A stretch of 10,013 nucleotides of DNA, taken from the NCBI GenBank assembly GCA_900769525.1, contig CAAGGY010000120.1, forward strand, positions 1-10,013, read 5' to 3'. The notes under the pieces are model-generated. The model made no database searches. It saw only the letters and a program-made list of their open reading frames with translations, and was not told the DNA's origin. Made by a program: the position numbers and the translations under genes. Origin of the DNA: an uncultured Alistipes sp. (GTDB taxonomy: Bacteria > Bacteroidota > Bacteroidia > Bacteroidales > Rikenellaceae). Shown one piece after another: positions 1 to 6,303 of this stretch. Within the stretch, counting starts at the first letter, position 1, and the number at the start of each line of letters is the position of its first letter.

Positions 1-28
1 CGTGCTCTACCAACTGAGCTAAAGAGGC
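1..28 (-). tRNA. tRNA gene, 5' part only (runs off left edge)
   Basis: The reverse complement of the first 28 bases reads as a tRNA 5' half: a 7-nt acceptor strand GCCTCTT, then TA, a D-stem GCTC, D-loop AGTTGGTA, the closing GAGC and the first bases of the anticodon stem. The GCTC/GAGC pairing and the AGTTGGTA loop are the usual bacterial D-arm. The 5' end is at 28 and transcription runs leftward out of the window. The anticodon is not included, so the amino acid cannot be stated; the acceptor strand alone does not decide it. A well-formed promoter lies just upstream at 55-85. Confidence 0.9.
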
Positions 29-54
29 GTTTGCTATCTTTTCGATTGCGAGTG

Positions 55-85
55 CAAAGGTAATACAAATTTTACATTCTGCAAA
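55..85 (-). promoter_or_regulatory. Bacteroidetes-type promoter of the tRNA gene
   Basis: On the - strand, TTTG (85 to 82), a 19-bp spacer and TACCTTTG (62 to 55) match the Bacteroidetes housekeeping promoter consensus (-33 TTTG, -7 TAnnTTTG) exactly, including the spacing. The predicted start is near 48-51, about 20 nt before the mature tRNA 5' end at 28. Runs of A on the same strand directly upstream (86-126) could act like an UP element. Confidence 0.85.
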
Positions 86-126
86 TTTTTCTACAACTTT
101 TTTTATACTTTTTTGCAACTTTTTTT
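86..126 (-). promoter_or_regulatory. phased A-tracts upstream of tRNA promoter
   Basis: Read on the + strand there are T-runs at 86-90, 98-104, 109-114 and 120-126, spaced roughly one helical turn apart. The 11-mer CAACTTTTTTT occurs twice, at 94-104 and 116-126, exactly 22 bp apart. On the - strand these are A-tracts placed immediately upstream of the -33 box at 82-85. Phased A-tracts generally curve DNA and can contact the RNA polymerase alpha subunit; that role here is inferred. Confidence 0.45.
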
Positions 127-389
127 AGTGGTATATTTTAAAGTGTTGAAAACTAATATATTACACGTTGCTTCAAAAATGTGGAAAATAGTGCTGTTTT
201 TTAGTTTTTGTGGGATGAACGGCGAATTTGCGAAGTTTTGATAGTTCTCATATTGCGAGAAAAGTTTAGGTTTTGAGTCTATTTTCTCGATTTATTTCAA
301 AATTTCTCTTCTGATGCTCACTAATAGGGCTGCTTATAGCGTTATTTTATGTGGATGTGTGGTAGCGATACCTATATTTATCACTTATA
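127..389. other. AT-rich intergenic region, no gene seen
   Basis: This stretch separates the leftward tRNA gene from the rightward WG-repeat genes. It is AT-rich and stop-rich in all frames. It contains one 8-bp inverted repeat (CGAGAAAA at 256-263, TTTTCTCG at 282-289) with an 18-nt spacer and no following T-run, which is too weak to call a terminator. A 20-codon reading frame at 179-241 has no support. No promoter other than those annotated at its two ends was recognised. Confidence 0.5.
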
Positions 390-421
390 TTTGGAAAAGA
401 TAGAGAAAAATTGTACCTTTG
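390..421 (+). promoter_or_regulatory. promoter of the WG-repeat gene pair
   Basis: TTTG at 390-393 and TACCTTTG at 414-421, separated by 20 bp, match the Bacteroidetes -33/-7 consensus. The predicted transcription start is about 425-428, giving a leader of some 22-25 nt before the ATG at 450. The promoter overlaps the apparent upstream extension of the reading frame, which argues that translation does not begin at the TTG at 411. Confidence 0.8.
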
Positions 422-449
422 TTTGAATATTTTCATTAACGATTTGGTT

Positions 450-2654
450 ATGATGAGACGAGTATCAATCATATTAGCACTTATGCTGGGTATTGTCTAT
501 GCTGTCGAGGCACAGTCGCCACGAATTGTTATTAAGAGCATTGCCGAGGGCGACAGGTTGAAGGCTGTGGAGAGACTTGAAAAGATAACCCTCAAGACTC
601 GCAACGAGATGCCTGAGATGTGTATTTTGGCTGATGCTGCCGTGATGTGTATGGAGGGGCAGAGTCTTAATAGCATGGTGCGTGGCTACGAGATTTTGAC
701 TACGCATATTGATGCTATACGTTCGTCCGAGCACCTCGACAAGGTGTTTAAGGGCAACGATATCTCGCTCGAGGCTGTTGTGGCCCTTATAGAGAAAAAC
801 TCCTACGCAGCTGTCGTTGCTCACAACCGTGAGCAGCAGTATCGTGACTATTTGGTCTTGGCGCAGCGTGGCTCACACGCTCAGCTTGCTGATATCCAAG
901 AGCGAGTGATAAGTTCGGCCTTCGAGGATGTTATCAAGCAGCGCAGTATCGAGGCTTGCGATAAGTTTACTGCCGAATTCCCAGATTCTAAGTTTGGTGA
1001 GCAGGTGGCCATACATCGTGCCGATTTGCTCTACGATAAGGCTATGAAGTCGACGCTTGAGGACGATATGGAGCAGTTTATTGCCGAGCACCCCAACTAC
1101 CCACGTCTTTCGGATGTGCAGACGCGCCTTATGGAGAGTCGCTATAAGCGAGTATCCCGTTCCGAGGATATAGAGCAGATGCGTTGGTTTGTAGATCTCT
1201 ATCCCGACTATCGTGATATCTCACGCCTAAAGCAGGTGATGGCCAATATCGAGTACCCTGCGCTTGAGGATAGCCGTGAGGCTCTTGAGGCATTTGTTGC
1301 CTACTACCCATCTGTACGCCAGGCGGGTGAGGCTAAGAGCCGCATCAACACATTTCAGATTATCGAACGTGGCGACATTGGCGAAATACTGCGATATGTC
1401 AAGCAGCATGGCTATGAGCCAAGCTATACACGTATGCAGCGTGCAATAGCTAAGAAGCACGGCTATATTATCCTTACGGAGGATATCCGCAAGGTGTCGC
1501 TTATTCGTTTTCGAGACTTCGATGGTAAGGTTGGTTATATGGGTCTTGATGGCCGTGTTGTTGTAGGCCCTAAGTATGAGTTGCGTGGATATATTGGCAT
1601 TGGTATCCCCAGCGATATGGGTGGCGATATTTTTGAGTGTTTGACAAGCCGTGGTCTTGCCGTTGTTGTTAAGGATGGTAAGTATGGAGCTATCAACAGC
1701 CGTGGCGATGAGGTTATTCCTACAATCTATGAGGACGTAGCCTTCCTCAATCATGAGGTTGCTTGTGTTGTTGAGAGCCGCAGCGGTAGTGGTAGTGAGT
1801 GGCAGAATACTACCTATGTCTGCGCAATGTACGACTATAAGGGTGCCAAGATAGAGTCCGAGAAGCTGTTTACTACGGGCTCAGGTGTTGCCGACTACAA
1901 TAACTGGGATGTTAGCTGGTTTAGCGCAAATGTCAATGTCAGGGATACGCTCAACGAGTGGGAGAAGAGCATATATGTTAACGGTAAGTTTATCGGCACG
2001 GCATACGGAGGCTTCCACACCCTTACGTCGAACTATCGCTGGTTTCAGGCTAAGGATGATGAGAAGATTAATGTCATTGCTCGCAATGGCAATGTCGTTA
2101 CGCTGAACTTCCGCTCGTACGATATCGAGATTATCTATGATAATGTCATCATGGCCGAGTCGATATCGTCGGGCAACCGCTGTGTTATCGACCTCGACAA
2201 GCAGTCGATTATCTCGAAGGATAAGTTCCGTGAAATGTATCCTATGGGCGACGATGAGCTTATTCTTGTGCAGTACACCGACAACTACTTCGGCTATGTG
2301 AATCGAACACTAAGTGCTGCGATTAGTGAGCGCTACGACCGTGCCTATAGCTTTAGCTGTGGTACTGCTGCGGTTATCAAGGGCGGTGTTGGATATCTTA
2401 TTGATAAGAGTGGTAAGCAGATAAGCGATACGTATGATGACATAGCCCCCTTGGCTGGTCATCGAGGTCTGTATAAAGTCTCTAAAGGGGGTAAGTGTGG
2501 TATCATTGATGCTAATGACGATGTAGTCGTTGCCATCGAACATCAGCCACTACGTTCGCTTCACTACTCAAGCGATAGGCTCTCGGCAGTGCAGAGTGTG
2601 GCGGGTGTAATCGAGTGGGCAAATGGTGTTAAGACACTTATATTTAGTGAATAA
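450..2654 (+). CDS. secreted helical-repeat / WG-repeat protein, first paralogue
   Basis: Product of 734 aa, function unknown. Residues 1-21 form a Sec signal peptide (MMRR, a hydrophobic core, then VEA before Q22), so the protein is exported; there is no lipobox. Residues about 170-335 carry five helical repeats about 35 residues apart, with an F-x-x-x-(Y/H/F)-P core (for example FIAEHPNY, FVDLYPDY, FVAYYPSV), resembling TPR-like solenoids. From about residue 350 come degenerate WG (KWG-type) beta repeats: near 350-378, 403-430, 614-631, 639-668 and 672-700, the clearest being DGKYGAINSRGDEVIPTIY. In these families both repeat types are structural or binding modules, not enzymes. The frame continues upstream to 411, but that lies in the promoter; ATG 450 (or 453) directly precedes the signal peptide. 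Nine bases separate it from a paralogue, so the two are probably co-transcribed. The WG assignment is good; the ligand and the exact location in the envelope are unknown. Confidence 0.88.
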   Translation: MMRRVSIILALMLGIVYAVEAQSPRIVIKSIAEGDRLKAVERLEKITLKTRNEMPEMCILADAAVMCMEGQSLNSMVRGYEILTTHIDAIRSSEHLDKVFKGNDISLEAVVALIEKNSYAAVVAHNREQQYRDYLVLAQRGSHAQLADIQERVISSAFEDVIKQRSIEACDKFTAEFPDSKFGEQVAIHRADLLYDKAMKSTLEDDMEQFIAEHPNYPRLSDVQTRLMESRYKRVSRSEDIEQMRWFVDLYPDYRDISRLKQVMANIEYPALEDSREALEAFVAYYPSVRQAGEAKSRINTFQIIERGDIGEILRYVKQHGYEPSYTRMQRAIAKKHGYIILTEDIRKVSLIRFRDFDGKVGYMGLDGRVVVGPKYELRGYIGIGIPSDMGGDIFECLTSRGLAVVVKDGKYGAINSRGDEVIPTIYEDVAFLNHEVACVVESRSGSGSEWQNTTYVCAMYDYKGAKIESEKLFTTGSGVADYNNWDVSWFSANVNVRDTLNEWEKSIYVNGKFIGTAYGGFHTLTSNYRWFQAKDDEKINVIARNGNVVTLNFRSYDIEIIYDNVIMAESISSGNRCVIDLDKQSIISKDKFREMYPMGDDELILVQYTDNYFGYVNRTLSAAISERYDRAYSFSCGTAAVIKGGVGYLIDKSGKQISDTYDDIAPLAGHRGLYKVSKGGKCGIIDANDDVVVAIEHQPLRSLHYSSDRLSAVQSVAGVIEWANGVKTLIFSE

Positions 2655-2663
2655 ACGAATACT

Positions 2664-4802
2664 ATGTCGATTATGAGACGTCTAATTACCATCCTGGCTC
2701 TGCTGCTTGCTGCTGAGTGTGCCGTGGCTCAGAGCCCCAAGTCAGTACTCAAGGCTATTGTCGGTGGTGATATACTCAAGAGTACCAATAAGTTTGAGAA
2801 GATTAGTGATAGAACTCGTGCTAAGATGCCAGAGATGTGTGTTTTGGCCGAGGCGGCACTGCTAAATATGCCTCGCCAGGCGGGCGCTGATAAGCTGCGA
2901 GGCTATGAGATGTATGTCGATAATATTGAGGCTATTCGCAACTCGAAGAGCTTGGATAAGCTATTCTCTGGCCTCGATATCACGTTTGCCGACATCGTAG
3001 CTCACATCGAGAATGGCTCGTGCGACTATGTTGTAGCTTTGGACGATGAGCGCAGCTATGTGCTCTATCTCAACACAGCTCGTCGTGGCCAGCACGCTCG
3101 TCTTGAGGAGCTGGAGCAGCGTTTGGAGAGCTGTCGCTACCGCAACGCTTTGGCTGGTCGCTCTATCGAGGAGTGTAGCTACTTCTTGGCCACCTATCCC
3201 CAATCGCAATATTATGTCGAGGTAGCCTCGCACCTCGCTCTGCTTCGCTATGAGGAGGCTATGACCTCTTCGGACGAGGGTGTTATGGAGCGCTTTGTTG
3301 CTGACTATCCAGAGTATGAGGGTGGCGACAAGGTGGCAAATAGGCTTATGCAGTATCGCTACGACCGTATATTTAGCACAGATAGTCTTGAGGATATGAA
3401 GTGGTTTGTCGCTACTTATCCTGAGCATAAGGATATGGAGAGCATCAAGCAGACGATGGCCGATATAGAGTTTCCTACGCTACAGTCTACTTGCGAGGCT
3501 CTTGAGGCCTTTATCGACTACTATCCCTATGTGTCGCAGATTGCCGAGGTGCGTGTGCGCTTGCAGCGTGCAAATATCATTGAGAAGGGTAGTGTTGCCG
3601 ACTTTGTGGCCTATGTTAAGTGTAGTGGCTATGATAGCTTCTACCCAGAGATGGTGCGCCATATATATGTCCACTCTAAGCGCTATATCATCACGCCCGA
3701 TATTGCCGATGCAACGCTTCTGCGCTTTGCCGATGAGCATGGCATGGTGGGATATATGGATCTTGAGGGTAATGTCGTCATCGAGCCTCAATACTCATGT
3801 AGCTACCCATCGCTTGGCTATAACTACTATGATGTTGCGATGCTTACGGAGTTTACCACCTACCGCAGTGTCGCTGCGATAAAGCTCAATGACTCATGGG
3901 GCGTCATCAATAGCGAGGGAGATATTGTTGTGCCTCATCGCTATCAGATGGTCACAATCTGCGGCTCAGATATATATGCTATTGCCGATTTGGAAAGAAG
4001 GGTTGTGACCGAGGTGGATGATAGTGAGTCGGACGAGGCGGGCTATTTCTGTGATGTCTATAACTATGCTGGAGAGCTTGTGAAGCAGAATTATATTGTC
4101 TTCTTCCCGAATAGCAACATATCGTGGGGCTATCGCCAGTTCTATACCAATGATGGTAGGGAAGTTGACAACTACCTTACACGTAACTACGCCATTGCTC
4201 GCTATAATGACGATATCAAACTTATTGATAAACAGGGCAAAGAGACACTTGTTGGTTGGGAGTCTAACGAGGGTGTTACCGACGATATTGTCGTTATCGA
4301 CCTTGATGAGAACGGTATGAGCGGGCGCTACTATGTTGACCTTAGCGAGTTACAAGCCATCAAGCCATGCCCCTGGGAGCGAGTATATCCTATGAGCTGT
4401 GGCCGTGCAATGGTCTATGATGGTAAGAAGTATGGCTTTATAGACGAGAATCTTGAGCTGGTTATCCCATGTAAGTATGATCGCAGCCACTCTGTTGAGT
4501 TCAACTGTGGCGTTATCCCCGTATCGGATGGTAGTAACTGCTTCCTAATTAATATCGATGGTGAGGTTGTCAGTGACTCATATAGTCTGATTTTCGATGC
4601 TATGGCCTATAACTCTGGCCGTTTTGGCAGTCGTGGTATCTTCGTTCTCAGCCTTGATGGCCAGAGAAGTTATAGAGTTATTGATGCCACAGGATTTATT
4701 CTCGCTGAGGTGGAGAGCTCCTATCCGCCACAGATTGTAGGTACAACGATTGTTGGTAGCGAAATGCAGTCGGTGCTGTTTGATTTCGATTTAAAGCAGT
4801 AG
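2664..4802 (+). CDS. secreted helical-repeat / WG-repeat protein, second paralogue
   Basis: Product of 712 aa, collinear with the upstream gene product from the signal peptide to the first WG repeat; it is plainly a tandem duplicate that has diverged. Residues 1-22 are a Sec signal peptide ending AVA before Q23. Cys19 sits in AAEC, but Glu at -1 rules out a normal lipobox. Helical repeats start near residues 168, 205, 242, 277 and 311 (FLATYPQS, FVADYPEY, FVATYPEH, FIDYYPYV). WG-type repeats occur near 350-378, 403-429 (DSWGVINSEGDIVVPHRY, with the literal WG), 582-606 (GKKYGFIDENLELVIPCKY) and 616-642. The start is ATG 2664; ATG 2673 is an alternative and gives MRRL, like the first paralogue's MRRV. 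It follows the first gene by 9 bp with no promoter between, so it is the second gene of one operon, closed by the terminator at 4829-4868. Function unknown; an exported binding or scaffold protein is inferred. Confidence 0.88.
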   Translation: MSIMRRLITILALLLAAECAVAQSPKSVLKAIVGGDILKSTNKFEKISDRTRAKMPEMCVLAEAALLNMPRQAGADKLRGYEMYVDNIEAIRNSKSLDKLFSGLDITFADIVAHIENGSCDYVVALDDERSYVLYLNTARRGQHARLEELEQRLESCRYRNALAGRSIEECSYFLATYPQSQYYVEVASHLALLRYEEAMTSSDEGVMERFVADYPEYEGGDKVANRLMQYRYDRIFSTDSLEDMKWFVATYPEHKDMESIKQTMADIEFPTLQSTCEALEAFIDYYPYVSQIAEVRVRLQRANIIEKGSVADFVAYVKCSGYDSFYPEMVRHIYVHSKRYIITPDIADATLLRFADEHGMVGYMDLEGNVVIEPQYSCSYPSLGYNYYDVAMLTEFTTYRSVAAIKLNDSWGVINSEGDIVVPHRYQMVTICGSDIYAIADLERRVVTEVDDSESDEAGYFCDVYNYAGELVKQNYIVFFPNSNISWGYRQFYTNDGREVDNYLTRNYAIARYNDDIKLIDKQGKETLVGWESNEGVTDDIVVIDLDENGMSGRYYVDLSELQAIKPCPWERVYPMSCGRAMVYDGKKYGFIDENLELVIPCKYDRSHSVEFNCGVIPVSDGSNCFLINIDGEVVSDSYSLIFDAMAYNSGRFGSRGIFVLSLDGQRSYRVIDATGFILAEVESSYPPQIVGTTIVGSEMQSVLFDFDLKQ

Positions 4803-4828
4803 GCGCACTTGTGTGTATATGTAGTAAT

Positions 4829-4868
4829 ATAGGTTGCTTGACAATAATGTCGGGCAACCTATGTTTTT
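4829..4868 (+). terminator. Rho-independent terminator of the WG operon
   Basis: ATAGGTTGC (4829-4837) pairs perfectly with GCAACCTAT (4854-4862). The stem continues inward through two G-U pairs and four further pairs to a 4-nt loop (4844-4847), for about 15 bp in all. TTTTT follows at 4864-4868. It begins 26 bases after the stop codon of the second WG gene. Confidence 0.9.
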
Positions 4869-4920
4869 AGTAAAAAAGGACGAAAATTTATGAAATTGTG
4901 TTAATAACTTCCGTTTTTGG

Positions 4921-4953
4921 GTTGTTATTGTTGGCTAATTTCTATTATCTTTG
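4921..4953 (+). promoter_or_regulatory. promoter of the lipoprotein operon
   Basis: TATCTTTG at 4946-4953 is an exact TAnnTTTG -7 box. A GTTG at 4921-4924 lies 21 bp upstream and is an imperfect -33 element. The predicted start is near 4957-4960. The resulting leader of about 75 nt is very AT-rich and lacks a Shine-Dalgarno sequence, as is common for Bacteroidetes genes. It sits directly after the preceding terminator, so the lipoprotein genes form their own unit. Confidence 0.7.
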
Positions 4954-5035
4954 TATTGCAAAAAACTATTTGTGTGGTTTATTGCATGGGTTAAAGAGAT
5001 AATTTTTTAAATTTTTACTAATAACTACTTCCAAA

Positions 5036-6277
5036 ATGAACAAGATTTCAAAAGGCGTTCTATTTTTGTTCGCCATCTTCGCACTTGTTGCAGTGGTAGG
5101 CTGTAACAAGGAGAGTGTTGATCCAGAGCCAGCGCCAACGCCATCAAACGGTGAGGTGACAATTGAGTTTAGTGCGCTTGAGTACAACTCTGTTGATGTT
5201 ACTATCACGCCTAAGAGTGAAGAGTCTATCTACTATGCATTCCTTTATCCCGACACTGAGGAGTTTATGGGGCGTGACGAGTTGGAGATTTACGTTGATA
5301 TCCGCTATAGCGACAACTTCGAGGACTTCCTTAGTTCAGGTACGCAGACACTTACATTCCAGGGACTTATCGGCCACTCGCACTACAAGGTTGTATATTT
5401 CGAGTATGACGAGGCTACAGGCAAAAAGGTGGGTGATGTGATATTCTCTGAGCGTATCACAACACCTGATGCTCCAGAGGAGATTGGCCTTGAGGTATCA
5501 GATATTAAGGGTATGTCGGCAAAGATTACTGTGACACCTCCAAGCGAGGATTTGCGCTACTTCGTATGGCTCTATACAATGGATAGCTATGATCGCTACC
5601 AGCACTCGAGTGACTACGAATTGTTCAGCTACGACTACTCATACTGGGCTTATGCATCGCAGATGTATGGCATTACGCTCGAGGAGATGATTGAGTTTGA
5701 TACCAACTTCGGCACTAAGACCTATAGCACTGACGACTTCTTGCTCGTTGCTGAGTGGGATACCGAGTATCTTGTATGGGTCTATGGAGTAACAACATCT
5801 GGTGAGGTTACAACAAACATCACACGTCGCACTTTCAAGACCGCAGCCCCTAAGCAATCAGATATGACCTTCGAGGTGCCAAACGTTGATGTAAAGTGGT
5901 ATGAGGAGGAGACTGCAGAGGGTACTATTCGTGGCTACAGAGCAAAGGCTACTATCATCCCTTCAAACAAGGATGAGAAGTACTTCGCCACAATCACCAA
6001 CAAAAACTGGTACGACTGGTACTTTACCGAGGATAACGATGGTCGCAGCGATGATGACTATATTATGAATCAGATTCTCTACAACGCTCAGAAGCCTTCG
6101 TCAGAGCTCCCCGCAATGTTCAAGAGTGGCGATATCGAGTTCGACTGCTTCACAGAGCGTGAGATATTGCTCAAGCCTGAGCGTGAGTATGCTGTATTTG
6201 TATTTGGTATGGATGAGAATGGTGCTACTACAGAACTCAATGTCTTCCCATTCACAACCGATGTTATGCCAGAGTAA
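5036..6277 (+). CDS. lipoprotein with three FN3-like modules (A-B-C)
   Basis: Product of 413 aa. Residues 1-23 are a type II signal peptide with lipobox V-V-G-C (Cys23), so the mature protein should be lipid-anchored, followed by a short Pro/Glu-rich linker (24-40). Three beta-sandwich-like modules follow: A about 41-147, B about 149-271, C about 273-411. Each opens with alternating hydrophobic strands and a T(P/I)PS or ITP turn before a YxxF/YFxx strand. Each ends with a Y-x-V-x-x-F/Y-G/E strand (YKVVYFEYD, YLVWVYGV, YAVFVFGM), as expected of fibronectin type III-like folds. No catalytic motif is visible. C23-N-K-E-S has only weak resemblance to the acidic export signals of surface lipoproteins, so surface or periplasmic exposure is undecided. 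It is the first gene of a two-gene unit; the next gene has the same modules twice. FN3-like is a by-eye fold assignment; other small all-beta folds are possible. Confidence 0.85.
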   Translation: MNKISKGVLFLFAIFALVAVVGCNKESVDPEPAPTPSNGEVTIEFSALEYNSVDVTITPKSEESIYYAFLYPDTEEFMGRDELEIYVDIRYSDNFEDFLSSGTQTLTFQGLIGHSHYKVVYFEYDEATGKKVGDVIFSERITTPDAPEEIGLEVSDIKGMSAKITVTPPSEDLRYFVWLYTMDSYDRYQHSSDYELFSYDYSYWAYASQMYGITLEEMIEFDTNFGTKTYSTDDFLLVAEWDTEYLVWVYGVTTSGEVTTNITRRTFKTAAPKQSDMTFEVPNVDVKWYEEETAEGTIRGYRAKATIIPSNKDEKYFATITNKNWYDWYFTEDNDGRSDDDYIMNQILYNAQKPSSELPAMFKSGDIEFDCFTEREILLKPEREYAVFVFGMDENGATTELNVFPFTTDVMPE

Positions 6278-6303
6278 ATAACTAACTTAAAATACTAAAA
6301 ACT

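Noticed and set aside
86..126. Repeated T-runs as a CRISPR-like or microsatellite array
   Set aside because: The units are irregular and low in complexity, with no spacers; phased A-tracts explain them better.
179..241. 20-codon hydrophobic reading frame in the left intergenic region
   Set aside because: Very short, no promoter or ribosome-site evidence, and AT-rich DNA easily yields Phe-rich frames.
256..289. 8-bp inverted repeat CGAGAAAA/TTTTCTCG as a terminator or operator
   Set aside because: The spacer is 18 nt, the stem is AT-rich and there is no T-run after it; likely chance.
411..449. Upstream extension of the first WG gene starting at TTG 411
   Set aside because: The extension overlaps the -7 promoter box and would place 13 residues before a typical signal peptide; the ATG at 450 or 453 fits much better.
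2718..2724. Cys19 of the second WG protein as a lipobox cysteine
   Set aside because: The preceding residue is Glu (AAEC), which is incompatible with a lipobox; AVA before Q23 gives a good type I cleavage site.
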